Positions 42,434-52,617 of a DNA stretch of 64,000 nt are shown piece by piece. The translations under genes and the position numbers were made by a program. The notes under the pieces were generated by a model, which saw nothing but the letters and a program-made list of their open reading frames with translations, did not search any database and had not been told where the DNA came from. The stretch is taken from contig NZ_LVEG02000001.1 in assembly GCF_001614315.2 (NCBI RefSeq), positions 372,001 to 436,000 of the forward strand, in the 5' to 3' direction. The stretch is from Halofilum ochraceum (GTDB taxonomy: Bacteria > Pseudomonadota > Gammaproteobacteria > XJ16 > Halofilaceae). Position 1 is the stretch's first letter. Every line of letters starts with the position of its first letter.

Positions 42434-42462
42434 GCCGACAATCCGGTCCCGCTTCGCTACAA
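42434..42462 (+). promoter_or_regulatory. Candidate promoter of the GNAT/nitrilase gene
   Basis: TACAAT at 42457-42462, followed by GCGCGCTC, is 17 bases from a weak -35 (CCGACA, 42434-42439). A transcript from here would start near 42470, which favours the ATG at 42500 over the one at 42431. Confidence 0.45.
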
Positions 42463-42499
42463 TGCGCGCTCTTTTGCGACAAATGGGCTCCGGATCCCG

Positions 42500-44059
42500 A
42501 TGGCGGCCACGAAGAAAGAGCAGCGTCCCTCGCTGGTTATCCGCAACGCGCGCCCTGCCGACGCCGCGGAGATCGCGCGCCTGTCGGGCAAGGTCTACTC
42601 GGAGGAAGAGGCCTATTCGCCGGCGATGATCCGCGGACAGGTCACGAGCTTCCCGGATGGGCAGTTCGTGGCCGAGTACGAAGGGCAGATCGTCGGCTAC
42701 TGCGCCACCTTCCTGACCCGTGAGGCACTGGCGCTGGCGCCGCATCGGTGGGACGAGATCACGGGGCACGGTTTTGCCTCCCGCCATGACCCGAAAGGCG
42801 ACTGGCTGTACGGCATGGAGGTCTTCATCGATCCGGAGTTCCGCAATCTGCGGATCGGTCAGCGCCTGTACAACGAGCGGAAGAAGCTGTGTCAGTACCT
42901 GCGCCTCAAGGGCGTGGTCTTCGGTGGGCGCCTGCCGGGGCTGGCGAAACGGCGCCGTCGCGTCGGTACCCCCGAGGAATACGTCGAGCAGGTGCAGAAC
43001 AAGAAGATCCGCGATCCGGTCCTGTCTTTCCAGCTGCGCAACGGGTTCGAGTTCATCGGCATCCTGCACGATTACCTCCCCGACGACACCGCGTCGCTCG
43101 GCCATGCCGCCCACCTCGTCTGGCGCAATCCGCAGGTGCCGCAGACCGACGACCAGGAGCAGGGCGAAGGCAGCGGGCGCCTGCCGGATGCCGTCCGGGT
43201 CGCGACGGTCCAGTACGAACTGCGCAGAGTGAACTCGTTCGAGCAGTTCCAGCAGTACATCGAGTACTTCGTCGATGTCGTGGCCGACTACGGCGCGGAT
43301 TTCGTCACCTTCCCCGAAATGTTCACGCTGCAGCTGCTGTCGCTGGAAGAACACCCGTTGGGTCCGGCCGAGTCGATCGATTACCTGACCGGCTACACCG
43401 AGCGCTTCAAGGAATTCATGTCGCACCTCGCGGTGCGCTACAACGTGAATATCATCGGCGGCTCGCATCCGACCAAGCTGCCCTCCGGTGATACGCAGAA
43501 CATCTGCTATGTTTTTCTCCGCGACGGCGCGATTCACGAGCAGTCGAAGATCCACCCGACGCCCAATGAGCGCTACTGGTGGAACATCTCCGGGGGCTCG
43601 GAGGTGACCAGCATCATGACCGACTGCGGCGTGATCGGCGTGATGATCTGCTACGACGCGGAATTCCCGGAGATGGCGCGCCATCTGACCAACCAGGGGG
43701 CGCAGATCCTGTTCGTGCCCTCCTGCACCGATGAGCGCCAGAGCTTCCTGCGCGTGCGCTACTGCTGCCAGGCGCGGGCGGTCGAAAACCAGTCTTACGT
43801 CGTGGTATCGGGCAACTGCGGGAACCTGCCCGGGGTCGAGAACCTGGATATCCAGTACGCCCAGAGCTGTATCCTGACGCCCTGCGATTTCGGTTTCGAT
43901 CGTGACGGGATCGCCGCTGATACGACCCCGAATACCGAGATGGTGGCGATCGCCGACCTGCGGCTCGAAGCGCTGACCACGGCCCGGAACCAGGGCACGG
44001 TGCAGAACCTGAATGACCGCCGTTTCGATCTGTATTCGGTGCGCTGGAAGAGTCGCTGA
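42500..44059 (+). CDS. Bifunctional GNAT acetyltransferase / carbon-nitrogen hydrolase
   Basis: A two-domain protein of 519 residues. Residues 10-210 are a GNAT fold (LVIRNARPADAAEIARLSGK, FIDPEFRNLRIGQRLYNERK). Residues 230-515 are a nitrilase-superfamily amidase with the catalytic triad visible: glutamate in FVTFPEMFT, lysine in EQSKIHPTPNERYWW, cysteine in VMICYDAEFPEMAR. This fusion is a known but uncharacterised family; the substrates of neither domain can be inferred. The start at 42500 fits the promoter and the GNAT boundary; 42431 is an alternative. The gene stands alone, 133 bases before mscS. Confidence 0.9.
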   Translation: MAATKKEQRPSLVIRNARPADAAEIARLSGKVYSEEEAYSPAMIRGQVTSFPDGQFVAEYEGQIVGYCATFLTREALALAPHRWDEITGHGFASRHDPKGDWLYGMEVFIDPEFRNLRIGQRLYNERKKLCQYLRLKGVVFGGRLPGLAKRRRRVGTPEEYVEQVQNKKIRDPVLSFQLRNGFEFIGILHDYLPDDTASLGHAAHLVWRNPQVPQTDDQEQGEGSGRLPDAVRVATVQYELRRVNSFEQFQQYIEYFVDVVADYGADFVTFPEMFTLQLLSLEEHPLGPAESIDYLTGYTERFKEFMSHLAVRYNVNIIGGSHPTKLPSGDTQNICYVFLRDGAIHEQSKIHPTPNERYWWNISGGSEVTSIMTDCGVIGVMICYDAEFPEMARHLTNQGAQILFVPSCTDERQSFLRVRYCCQARAVENQSYVVVSGNCGNLPGVENLDIQYAQSCILTPCDFGFDRDGIAADTTPNTEMVAIADLRLEALTTARNQGTVQNLNDRRFDLYSVRWKSR

Positions 44060-44191
44060 GGCTATTGGCCGCTGACAACAATCGCCAGGGCTGCCCGCGT
44101 TGCGTGCCGGCGGCCCCCGTCAATGAATCGATCCGGCCCGCCGCCGGAGATGGACCGGGACTGAACCGGTCATGCTGAGGGAGTCGAAGCA

Positions 44192-45028
44192 ATGAATACG
44201 TCGCCTGAACAACTCTGGGCCGAATTCGGCCCGATTATTACGGATCTGTCCATCAACGTGATCAGCGCCCTGGTCCTGATCATCGTCGGCTGGAGTATCG
44301 CCGGTTGGGCGCATCGCGCCGTCCGCCGCGGTCTGGGCCGCTTCAAGGATATGGACCGGACCCTGATCAGTGTCGTGGCCGGCGTCACGCGCTATTTCAT
44401 CCTGATCACGCTGCTGGTCATGGTGCTGGGCCGGTTCGGCGTGCAGACGGCATCCATCCTCGCGGCCCTCGGCGCCGCCGGTCTGGCCGTCGGGCTCGCG
44501 CTGCAGGGGACGCTCGCCAACATTGCCGCCGGCGTCATGCTGCTCGTGCTGCGGCCGTTCCGGATCGGCGATTACGTCAACGCCAATGGCAACGAGGGCA
44601 CGGTGGAGGAGGTCGGACTGTTTTCGACGGAATTCACGACCTACGACGGCCTGTATGTCTCGGTGCCGAATTCGGGCATCTGGGGCGGGCGGATCCTCAA
44701 TTACTCACGTAACCCGAATCGGCGGCACGACATCGTGGTCGGCATCTCCTACCGCGACGATATCGACCGGGCTCAGGAGATCCTGCTCGGCGTGATCCGC
44801 AACGACCCGCGGGTGCTGTCGGAGCCGGCGGAACCGCAGGTGCTGGTCCGCGAACTCGCGGATTCCTCGGTCAACCTCGGGATGCGCTTCTGGACCACGG
44901 GCGACGACTTCTGGCCGGCCAGTTTCGAGCTTCGCAAGGCCGCCAAGAAGGCGCTCGACGAAGCCGGTATCACGATCCCGTTCCCGCAGCGGGACGTGCA
45001 TCACTTCGACCACCGGGAAGTCGCCTGA
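44192..45028 (+). CDS. mscS: Small-conductance mechanosensitive channel MscS
   Basis: A 278-residue inner-membrane channel that opens on hypo-osmotic shock, close to E. coli MscS (286 residues). Helices lie at about residues 18-45, 55-80 and 90-125; TM3 carries the pore pattern ALGAAGLAVGLALQGTLANI with AAGVMLLVLRPFRIGDYV, followed by the beta domain (EGTVEEVGLFSTEFTTYDGL, VPNSGIWGG) and the C-terminal alpha/beta domain. With the YbdG channel at 20689 this is the second MscS-type channel in the window, consistent with an organism facing osmotic changes. Monocistronic. Confidence 0.93.
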   Translation: MNTSPEQLWAEFGPIITDLSINVISALVLIIVGWSIAGWAHRAVRRGLGRFKDMDRTLISVVAGVTRYFILITLLVMVLGRFGVQTASILAALGAAGLAVGLALQGTLANIAAGVMLLVLRPFRIGDYVNANGNEGTVEEVGLFSTEFTTYDGLYVSVPNSGIWGGRILNYSRNPNRRHDIVVGISYRDDIDRAQEILLGVIRNDPRVLSEPAEPQVLVRELADSSVNLGMRFWTTGDDFWPASFELRKAAKKALDEAGITIPFPQRDVHHFDHREVA

Positions 45029-45206
45029 GGCGGGCGCCGCCCATGCGCCCCGGTGCGGTCGTGCGGACTGGCGCGTGCCTCTCGGTCGAGGGGCCGGGCA
45101 GCGCCCGCATGGCCGTTCCCGCTCCGCGCGTCGAGTGCGCCGGCCCCCGACCGGATCGGGGGTTGGTACGTGCCGTCGGCGCCGGGGACTACAGCGATTC
45201 CCGTGC

Positions 45207-45212
45207 TAGAAT
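45207..45212 (+). promoter_or_regulatory. Candidate -10 element of gyrA
   Basis: TAGAAT in GTGCTAGAATGCGCGG lies 45 bases before the gyrA start; no clear -35 is present. GyrA promoters are often supercoiling-sensitive, but that cannot be read here. Confidence 0.35.
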
Positions 45213-45257
45213 GCGCGGTTTGATCGCTTCCGCCCGCATCGAGGATGGCAACCGCCC

Positions 45258-47885
45258 ATGACCGAGTTCGCCCGCGAGATCTTCCCGGTCAATCTCGAAG
45301 AAGAGATGCGCCAGTCGTACCTCGATTACGCGATGAGCGTGATCGTCGGCCGCGCGCTCCCGGATGCACGCGATGGCCTCAAGCCGGTGCACCGGCGCGT
45401 GCTTTTCGCGATGCACGAACTGGGCGTCGACTGGAACAAGGCCTACAAGAAATCCGCCCGTATCGTTGGTGACGTCATCGGTAAGTATCACCCGCATGGC
45501 GATTCGGCGGTCTACGACGCGATCGTGCGCATGGCGCAGGATTTCTCGATGCGCTATCCGCTCGTGGACGGGCAGGGCAACTTCGGTTCCATTGACGGCG
45601 ACGCCGCCGCGGCCATGCGGTATACCGAGGTCCGCATGGCCAAGGTCGCCCATGAGCTGCTCGCGGATATCGACAAGGAAACGGTCGACTTCATCCTCAA
45701 CTACGATGAGACCGAGCGTGAACCGGCCGTGCTGCCGACGCGGGTGCCGAACCTGCTGGTCAACGGTTCCTCGGGGATCGCGGTCGGCATGGCGACGAAC
45801 ATCCCGCCGCACAATCTGCGCGAGATCGTGAACGCCTGCATCGCCCTGATCGACGATCCGACCATCGACATCAATCAGTTGATGGAATACGTGCCGGGTC
45901 CGGATTTCCCGACGGCGGGCCTGATCAACGGCTCGCGCGGAATCCGCGAGGCCTACCGGACCGGCCGCGGCCGGATCGAGATGCGGGCGCGTACCCACAT
46001 CGAGGAGATCGACCGCGGCAAGCGCGAGCAGATCGTCGTCACGCAACTGCCGTATCAGGTCAACAAGGCCCGGCTGCTCGAGAAGATCGCGGCGCTGGTC
46101 AAGGAAAAGCGCGTCGAGGGGATTTCCGAACTGCGCGACGAGTCGGACAAGGACGGTCTGCGGGTCGTCATCGAGCTCAAGCGCGGCGAATATACCGACG
46201 TCATCCTGAACAACCTGTTCAAGCACACGCAGCTGGCGACCGTGTTCGGGATCAACATGGTGGCGCTGACCGAGGGTCAGCCCCGCCAGATGACGCTCAA
46301 GGAGGTGCTGGAGGCGTTCGTCCGGCACCGGCGCGAGGTCGTGACCCGGCGCTCGGTGTACGAACTGCGCAAGGCCCGCGACCGCGCCCACGTCCTCGAA
46401 GGCCTCGCCGTGGCGCTGGCCAATATCGATCCGGTCATCGAGCTGATCAAGGCCTCGCCCAATCCGGCCGAGGCGAAACAGGGGCTGGTCGAGCGCGTGT
46501 GGGAGCCCGGTGTCGTATCGGACATGCTCGAGCGCGCCGGCGCCCATGCATCGCGGCCGGAGAACCTGGACCCCGGATATGGCCTTGGCGAGCAGGGCTA
46601 CCGGCTGACGCCGGAGCAGGCGCAGGCGATCCTCGACCTGCGGCTGCACCGCCTGACCGGTCTCGAGCAGGACAAGGTGGTCGAGGAGTACAGCGGCATC
46701 CTCGACCGGATCGCGGAACTGATCGAGATCCTCGAGAATCCCGACCGCCTGATGGAGGTCATCCGCGAAGAACTGGAAGCGATTCGGGACGAGTACGGCG
46801 ACGATCGCCTGACCGAGATCCAGGAGCGCCAGGACGAGCTCACCGTCGAGGACCTGATCTCGGACGAGGATGTCGTCGTAACGATCTCGCACGCCGGCTA
46901 TGCCAAGGCGCAGCCGCTCGGTGACTACAGCACCCAGCGGCGCGGTGGGCGCGGCAAGGCGGCGACCCGGATGAAGGACGAAGACTTCATCGATCGCATG
47001 TTCGTCGCCTCCACCCACGACACCCTGCTGTGCTTCTCCAGTCACGGCAAGGTCTACTGGAAGAAGGTCTGGGAACTGCCGGCGGCCGGGCGCGGCGCGC
47101 GCGGCAAGCCGATCGTGAATCTCCTGCCGCTGGAACCGGATGAGCGGATCAATGCCGTGCTGCCGGTGCGCGAGTTCCCGGAAGACCAGTACGTGTTCAT
47201 GGCGACCCGTTCCGGCATCGTCAAGAAAACACCGCTGTCACACTTCTCGCGTCCGCGCAGCAGCGGCATCATCGCCGTCGATCTGCGTATCGACGACTGG
47301 CTTATCGACGTGAAGCTCACCGATGGGGATCGCGAGATCATGCTGTTCTCGTCCGGCGGCAAGGCGATCCGTTTCAATGAGCCGGAAGTCCGGCCGATGG
47401 GGCGCGTGTCGACGGGCGTCCGCGGCATGCGGCTGCCGGAAGGGGATCACCTGATCGCCCTGATCATCGTGGGCGAGGGCAATATCCTTACCGCCACGAC
47501 CAATGGCTACGGCAAGCGCACGCCGGTCGACCAGTACCGCAAGACCGGCCGGGGCGGCCAGGGCGTACGGTCGATCCAGACCACCGAGCGCAACGGTTCC
47601 GTGGTCGGCGCCGTGCAGGTGGGCGACGACGACGAACTCATGCTGATCTCCGACGGCGGCACCCTGGTTCGCACGCCGGCGGCGGAGGTGTCCATTGTCG
47701 GCCGCGATGCCCAGGGCGTGCGCCTGATCCGGCTCGGCGAGGGCGAACGCCTCGTCCAGCTCGCACGGATCGAGAAGCTCGCGAGCGAGGAAGAATCCGA
47801 TGCCGGGGACGACGCCGCGGCAGACGCGGCCGGCCCGGCCGAGGCGGAAGGCGGGGAGGCGCCCGCTGGAGACGACGAGACGTGA
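45258..47885 (+). CDS. gyrA: DNA gyrase subunit A
   Basis: Breakage-reunion subunit of gyrase, 875 residues, the normal length. The N-terminal domain has [20 protein letters not shown] and the quinolone-resistance region [20 protein letters not shown], with the serine and aspartate associated with quinolone sensitivity unchanged. The catalytic tyrosine follows in [12 protein letters not shown]. The C-terminal beta-pinwheel contains the gyrase box [10 protein letters not shown]. An acidic, Ala/Gly/Glu-rich tail ends the protein (about the last 35 residues). In many gammaproteobacteria serC lies between gyrA and pheA; here pheA follows directly. Confidence 0.97.
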   Translation: MTEFAREIFPVNLEEEMRQSYLDYAMSVIVGRALPDARDGLKPVHRRVLFAMHELGVDWNKAYKKSARIVGDVIGKYHPHGDSAVYDAIVRMAQDFSMRYPLVDGQGNFGSIDGDAAAAMRYTEVRMAKVAHELLADIDKETVDFILNYDETEREPAVLPTRVPNLLVNGSSGIAVGMATNIPPHNLREIVNACIALIDDPTIDINQLMEYVPGPDFPTAGLINGSRGIREAYRTGRGRIEMRARTHIEEIDRGKREQIVVTQLPYQVNKARLLEKIAALVKEKRVEGISELRDESDKDGLRVVIELKRGEYTDVILNNLFKHTQLATVFGINMVALTEGQPRQMTLKEVLEAFVRHRREVVTRRSVYELRKARDRAHVLEGLAVALANIDPVIELIKASPNPAEAKQGLVERVWEPGVVSDMLERAGAHASRPENLDPGYGLGEQGYRLTPEQAQAILDLRLHRLTGLEQDKVVEEYSGILDRIAELIEILENPDRLMEVIREELEAIRDEYGDDRLTEIQERQDELTVEDLISDEDVVVTISHAGYAKAQPLGDYSTQRRGGRGKAATRMKDEDFIDRMFVASTHDTLLCFSSHGKVYWKKVWELPAAGRGARGKPIVNLLPLEPDERINAVLPVREFPEDQYVFMATRSGIVKKTPLSHFSRPRSSGIIAVDLRIDDWLIDVKLTDGDREIMLFSSGGKAIRFNEPEVRPMGRVSTGVRGMRLPEGDHLIALIIVGEGNILTATTNGYGKRTPVDQYRKTGRGGQGVRSIQTTERNGSVVGAVQVGDDDELMLISDGGTLVRTPAAEVSIVGRDAQGVRLIRLGEGERLVQLARIEKLASEEESDAGDDAAADAAGPAEAEGGEAPAGDDET

Positions 47886-47930
47886 ACGCGGGCCATCGTG
47901 GCTGGCCCACTGACCGGTGAACGGCGACCC

Positions 47931-49028
47931 ATGAGCGATTCCGAAGTATCCCGCGACCGGCTCGAGACGATCCGTGACCGTATCGACGATCTCGATCACC
48001 GGATCCTCGCGCTCATCAACGAGCGCGCGGGCTGTGCGCTCGAGGTGGCCGACATCAAGCGCGCCGCCGGCGAGGCGCTCAATTTCTCGCGCCCGGAACG
48101 CGAGGCCCAGGTCCTGCGCGCGCTGGCCCAGGGCAACGGCGGCCCGTTGGATAGCGAGGCCGTCACCCGGGTGTTCCGCGAGATCATTTCCGCGTGCCTG
48201 GCACTGGAACAGCCGCTGTCGATCGCCTATCTGGGGCCATCCGGGACGTTCACCGAGGCCGCCGCCTACAAGCACTTCGGGCGCTCCATCGATACCCGGC
48301 CGCTGGCGGCGATCGATGAGGTCTTCCGCGAGGTCGCCGCGGGGGCCGCGCACTTCGGTGTGGTGCCGGTCGAGAACTCGACCGAGGGCATGGTCACGCA
48401 TACGCTCGATGTGTTCGTGAACTCGAGCCTGCGGATCTGCGGCGAGATCCTGCTGCCGGTGCATCAGCACCTGATCACGCGCGAACAGGAACTGGTCGAC
48501 ATCCACACCGTGTACTCGCACCAGCAGTCGCTGGCGCAGTGCCGCGAGTGGCTCGATGCGAATCTGCCCAATGCACGGCGCATCTCGGTCACGAGCAACG
48601 GCGAGGCGGCGCGGCGCTCCGCGGAGGAACTGGGCACGGCCGCGATCGGACCGCGCATGGCCGCCGAGATCTATGAACTCGATCTGCTGGTCGAGCGTAT
48701 CGAGGACGAGCCCGACAACACCACGCGCTTCCTGGTCATCGGCGACCACGACGTGCCGCCGTCGGGCGACGACAAGACCTCACTGCTGCTCTCGGCCCGC
48801 AACCGCCCGGGCGCGCTGTTCCACCTGATCAAGCCGCTGTCCGACCACGGCATCGACATGACCCGGCTGGAATCGCGCCCCACGCGCGGCCGCCTGTGGG
48901 AATACATGTTCTTCGTCGACATCGTCGGCCACGCCGACAGCGACGAAGTCCGCCCGGCCCTCGAAGCCCTGAAAGACGAAGCAGCCCTCTGCCGGGTACT
49001 CGGCTCGTACCCGAGAGCCGTTTCCTGA
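47931..49028 (+). CDS. pheA: Bifunctional chorismate mutase / prephenate dehydratase (P-protein)
   Basis: Converts chorismate to prephenate and then phenylpyruvate, 365 residues. The AroQ mutase domain covers residues 1-90 (RDRIDDLDHRILALINERAG), the dehydratase domain about 98-275 (IAYLGPSGTFTEAAAYKHFG, VVPVENSTEGMVTHTLDVF, and TTRFLVIG), and a C-terminal ACT domain (SLLLSARNRPGALFHLIKPL, ESRPTRGRLWEYMFFVDIVG) binds phenylalanine for feedback control. The start at 47931 is 45 bases after gyrA. A palindromic element follows 18 bases after the stop and separates it from hisC. Confidence 0.95.
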   Translation: MSDSEVSRDRLETIRDRIDDLDHRILALINERAGCALEVADIKRAAGEALNFSRPEREAQVLRALAQGNGGPLDSEAVTRVFREIISACLALEQPLSIAYLGPSGTFTEAAAYKHFGRSIDTRPLAAIDEVFREVAAGAAHFGVVPVENSTEGMVTHTLDVFVNSSLRICGEILLPVHQHLITREQELVDIHTVYSHQQSLAQCREWLDANLPNARRISVTSNGEAARRSAEELGTAAIGPRMAAEIYELDLLVERIEDEPDNTTRFLVIGDHDVPPSGDDKTSLLLSARNRPGALFHLIKPLSDHGIDMTRLESRPTRGRLWEYMFFVDIVGHADSDEVRPALEALKDEAALCRVLGSYPRAVS

Positions 49029-49046
49029 CGCTTTGAAGGGCGTTAA

Positions 49047-49213
49047 GAACCACGAATGAACACGAATGAACACGAATGAACACGAATATGTTTCAGGGGA
49101 GGACGCTACCCTCCCGGGAGCTTTGCTGATATCGAAGACGCTCAGCGAAGCTCCCGTATCGCTCAGATACCCTCAAAGCAATATTCGTGTTCATTCGTGT
49201 TCATTCGTGGTTC
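49047..49213. repeat. Palindromic element copy 3, between pheA and hisC
   Basis: The left end (49047-49088) has three to four repeats of ACACGAATGA after GAACCACGAATG; the right end (49181-49213) is the inverse, ending CATTCGTGGTTC. Subterminal CCCGGGAGCTTTGCTG and CAGCGAAGCTCCCG pair as in the other two copies. The interior is short and has no second palindrome. It lies within the pheA-hisC gap of 297 bases, which otherwise holds only the hisC leader. Confidence 0.85.
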
Positions 49214-49325
49214 AAAAAGAAGCTCTACCCCGCGGTGAAGCTTCCAGCGAAGCTCCTCAAACACTGAGCGCTTCCCGAAGTACCATTTGTGGTTCAGGTT
49301 TCTCTGCACGGAGTCCGTCCAGGTA

Positions 49326-50450
49326 ATGTCTTTTGATCCCGTCGAGTTGGCTGTTCCGGGTGTGCGGGGGCTGGCGCCGTATGAGCCCGGGAAGCCGATC
49401 GAGGCGCTGGCCCGGGAATACGGGCTGTCGGACATCATCAAGCTCGCCTCGAACGAGAATCCCCGGGGCCCGAGTCCGCGCGCGGTCGAGGCGGCGCGCG
49501 TCGCGCTCGAATCGGTGCACCGGTATCCGGACGGGGCGGCGACGGACCTGCGGGCGCGGCTGGCCGATCGCCATGGCGTGAGCGCGTCGGCGATCACGGC
49601 CGGCAATGGCTCCAACGACGTGCTCGACATGATCGCGCGCGTGTTCCTCGGGCCGGGCGCCAATGCGGTGTTCTCGCGCCATGCCTTCGCCGTGTACCCC
49701 ATCGCCACGCGCGCGGCCGGGGCGGCGGCGAACGTGGCGCCGGCGCGTCCGGCGGACGATGCCGAGGCACCCTACGGGCACGATCTCGAGGCCATGGCGG
49801 CCGCGGTCGATGCGGACACCCGGGTCGTGTTCGTGGCGAACCCGAACAACCCCACCGGGACCTGGATCGATGGTGACACCCTCCACGCCTTCCTGCGCGA
49901 TTTACCGGACCACCTGGTCGCCGTGGTCGACGAGGCCTATTTCGAATGCGCTGATGTCCCCGGGTATCCCGATGCGACGCGCTGGCTCGACGACTTCCCG
50001 AATCTGATCGTCACGCGCACGTTTTCCAAGGTGCACGGCCTTTCCGGTCTGCGCTGCGGCTATTGCCTGTCATCCCCGGAGATCGCGGATCTGCTCAATC
50101 GCGTGCGCCATCCGTTCAACGTGAATTCGGCGGCACTGGCGGCGGCGACCGCGGCACTGGATGATGAGACGTTTCTCGCCGAGAGCGTCGCCAACAACAC
50201 GCGCGGCCGTGAGCGCCTGACCGATGGCCTGCGGGAGCTCGGACTCGGTGTCATTCCTTCGGCGGCGAACTTCGTTGCGGTCGATGTCGGCCGTGATGCC
50301 GCCGGGGTGTATGAGGCCCTGCTGCGCGAGGGGGTAATCGTGCGTCCGGTGGGTGGCTACGAGATGCCGCGGCACCTGCGCATCAGCGTCGGTATCGACA
50401 GCGAGAACGAGCGCCTTCTCGATGCGCTGCGGCGGGTGTTGCGCGCATGA
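49326..50450 (+). CDS. hisC: Histidinol-phosphate aminotransferase HisC
   Basis: PLP aminotransferase of 374 residues. LAPYEPGKPIEALAREYGLS and IKLASNENPRGPSP form the N-terminal signature; FVANPNNPTGTWID, VVDEAYFEC and the PLP lysine in TRTFSKVHGLSGLRCGY follow. In this pheA-hisC-tyrA-aroA cluster, HisC homologues may also transaminate phenylpyruvate and hydroxyphenylpyruvate, so it could serve aromatic amino acid synthesis. The ATG at 49326 is right after the repeat-bearing leader. It overlaps tyrA by four bases. Confidence 0.93.
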   Translation: MSFDPVELAVPGVRGLAPYEPGKPIEALAREYGLSDIIKLASNENPRGPSPRAVEAARVALESVHRYPDGAATDLRARLADRHGVSASAITAGNGSNDVLDMIARVFLGPGANAVFSRHAFAVYPIATRAAGAAANVAPARPADDAEAPYGHDLEAMAAAVDADTRVVFVANPNNPTGTWIDGDTLHAFLRDLPDHLVAVVDEAYFECADVPGYPDATRWLDDFPNLIVTRTFSKVHGLSGLRCGYCLSSPEIADLLNRVRHPFNVNSAALAAATAALDDETFLAESVANNTRGRERLTDGLRELGLGVIPSAANFVAVDVGRDAAGVYEALLREGVIVRPVGGYEMPRHLRISVGIDSENERLLDALRRVLRA

Positions 50451-51301
50451 CGGAACGGGTCGTCATCGCCGGTGTCGGCCTGATCGGCGGATCGTTCGGG
50501 CTGGCACTGCGCGCGGCCGGTTTCGACGGGGAGCTGGTCGGGCTGGGGCGCGATCCGGCCCGGCTCGATGCGGCGCTGGAGTGCGGCGCGATCGACCGCG
50601 CGGAGACCGAAGCGGCCGCGGCGACCGCGGACGCCGATGTGATCCTGCTGGCGGTGCCGATGGGCGCGATGGCCTCCGTGCTGGCCGCGATCGCGCCGGC
50701 ACTCGAGCCGCGGACCATCGTGACCGATGCCGGCAGCGTCAAAGGCAGTTTTGTCACCGATGCCCACAGGATCCTCGGTTCCCTTGCGCGGGTGGTCCCT
50801 GGTCATCCGATCGCCGGGACCGAGCGCTCCGGGGTCGATGCCGCGTTCGCCGAACTGTATCGGGGCCGTCGTGTCATCCTGACGCCGACGGAGGAGACCG
50901 AACCCGAAGCGACCGAAACCGTCGAACGGCTTTGGTCACTGACCGGGGCCAATGTCGAGCGCCTGCCGGTCGAGGCGCATGATCGCCTGCTGGCGGCGAC
51001 CAGCCATCTGCCGCATATGCTCGCCTTTGGTCTGGTCGATGCGCTCGCCCGGGGCGACGATCCCGACGCGGTGTTTCGCTACGCGGCCGGCGGTTTCCGG
51101 GATTTCACGCGTATCGCTTCGAGCGATCCGGTGATGTGGCGGGATATCTGCCTCGCCAACCGGGATGCGCTGCTGGAAGCGCTGGAGGCGTACCGGGATG
51201 ACCTTGAACAACTGACCGCCGAGGTACGCGATGGCGACGGCGACGGCCTGCTGTCGCGATTCCGGCGGGCCAAGACGGCACGGGACCGGTTCTGCGGATG
51301 A
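50447..51301 (+). CDS. tyrA: Prephenate dehydrogenase TyrA
   Basis: NAD(P)-dependent oxidative decarboxylation of prephenate to 4-hydroxyphenylpyruvate, 284 residues. Rossmann motif VVIAGVGLIGGSFGLALRAA at the start; DAGSVKGSFV, the substrate-binding VPGHPIAGTERSG and AATSHLPHMLAFGLV are the family core. There is no fused chorismate mutase as in the enteric T-protein and no ACT domain. It overlaps hisC and aroA by ATGA, so the three are translationally coupled. Confidence 0.95.
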   Translation: MTERVVIAGVGLIGGSFGLALRAAGFDGELVGLGRDPARLDAALECGAIDRAETEAAAATADADVILLAVPMGAMASVLAAIAPALEPRTIVTDAGSVKGSFVTDAHRILGSLARVVPGHPIAGTERSGVDAAFAELYRGRRVILTPTEETEPEATETVERLWSLTGANVERLPVEAHDRLLAATSHLPHMLAFGLVDALARGDDPDAVFRYAAGGFRDFTRIASSDPVMWRDICLANRDALLEALEAYRDDLEQLTAEVRDGDGDGLLSRFRRAKTARDRFCG

Positions 51302-52617
51302 GATCACTCGTTTTCCACGTCGAACCCGGCGGCGCCCTGCAGGGCCGCGCCCGGGTGCCCGGCGACAAATCGATCTCCCATCGCGCGATCATGCTGGGGG
51401 CGCTCGCCGATGGCGTGACCGAGATCGACGGTTTTCTCGAGGGGGCGGATGCGCTCGGGACGCTCTATGCCTTCCGCGCCATGGGCGTGTGGATCGATGG
51501 CCCGGCCGCTGGGCGTGTGGTTATCCACGGGGTGGGGCTCGATGGTCTGAGTGCCCCGGATGGCCCGCTCGATCTCGGCAACTCGGGGACCTCCATGCGG
51601 CTGCTGGCCGGGCTGCTGGCCGCACAGGCCTTCGACACCACGCTGACGGGCGACGCATCGCTCTCCGGGCGACCGATGCGCCGCGTGACCGAGCCGCTCG
51701 GCCGCATGGGGGCGCTGATCGAGACCGCGGAGGGCGGCACGCCGCCGCTCGTGATCCGCGGCGGGCAGACCCTGCACGCTATTGAATACGAGTCGCCGGT
51801 GGCCAGCGCGCAGGTGAAATCGGCGATCCTGCTGGCCGGGCTGTACGCCAGTGGCCGGACCTGCGTGAAGGAGCCCGCAGAGAGTCGCGATCACACGGAA
51901 CGCATGCTCACCGGTTTCGGCTGGCCCGTGGCGCGGACCGGGCTGACCAGCTGTGTCGAGGGCGGTGGTCGGCTCAAGGCGCGGGCGATCGATGTCCCGG
52001 CCGATATCTCCTCGGCGGCATTCTTCCTGGTCGGCGCCACGATCGCCGCGGATTCCGATCTGGTGCTGGAGCACGTCGGCTGGAATCCAACGCGGACGGG
52101 GGTCGTCGAGATCCTGCGCCTCATGGGCGCCGATATCGAGGTGCTTGCCGAGCGTGAGGTCGGTGGGGAGCCGGTGGCCGATCTGCGCGTGCGCAGCGCG
52201 CCGCTGCACGGCATCGATATCCCCGAAGCGCTCGTGCCGCGGGCGATCGACGAATTCCCGGTGCTGTTCGTGGCGGCTGCCTGTGCGCAGGGGCGGACGC
52301 GGCTGACGGGTGCGGCAGAACTCCGGGTCAAGGAATCCGACCGCATCCAGGTCATGGCGGACGGGCTGGCGGCGCTGGGCGTCGACGCGCAGCCGACCGA
52401 CGACGGCATCGTCATCGAGGGTGGCCCGGTCGATGGTGGACGGGTCGACAGTCACGGAGACCACCGCATCGCCATGAGTTTCGCCGTGGCCGGACTGCGC
52501 GCGCGGTCCGCGATCCGGATCGACGACTGTCGCAACGTGAATACCTCATTCCCCGGTTTCGCCGAGTTGGCCCGCGGGCTGGGGCTCGATCTGCACGAGG
52601 TGTCCGGCGATGACTGA
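51298..52617 (+). CDS. aroA: 3-phosphoshikimate 1-carboxyvinyltransferase (EPSP synthase)
   Basis: Shikimate pathway step from shikimate 3-phosphate and PEP to EPSP; 439 residues. [20 protein letters not shown] holds the substrate lysine. The PEP-site loop reads [16 protein letters not shown] in place of the LGNAGTA(M/T)RPL pattern of E. coli, closer to the class II-type enzymes of Gram-positives and some proteobacteria. [19 protein letters not shown] and [16 protein letters not shown] close the active site. It overlaps tyrA and cmk. Confidence 0.95.
   Translation: MRSLVFHVEPGGALQGRARVPGDKSISHRAIMLGALADGVTEIDGFLEGADALGTLYAFRAMGVWIDGPAAGRVVIHGVGLDGLSAPDGPLDLGNSGTSMRLLAGLLAAQAFDTTLTGDASLSGRPMRRVTEPLGRMGALIETAEGGTPPLVIRGGQTLHAIEYESPVASAQVKSAILLAGLYASGRTCVKEPAESRDHTERMLTGFGWPVARTGLTSCVEGGGRLKARAIDVPADISSAAFFLVGATIAADSDLVLEHVGWNPTRTGVVEILRLMGADIEVLAEREVGGEPVADLRVRSAPLHGIDIPEALVPRAIDEFPVLFVAAACAQGRTRLTGAAELRVKESDRIQVMADGLAALGVDAQPTDDGIVIEGGPVDGGRVDSHGDHRIAMSFAVAGLRARSAIRIDDCRNVNTSFPGFAELARGLGLDLHEVSGDD

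Noticed and set aside
49047-49213. Repeated ACACGAATGA words as a possible CRISPR array
   Set aside because: The words are contiguous with no spacers, and they form the arms of an inverted repeat. No cas genes are present.
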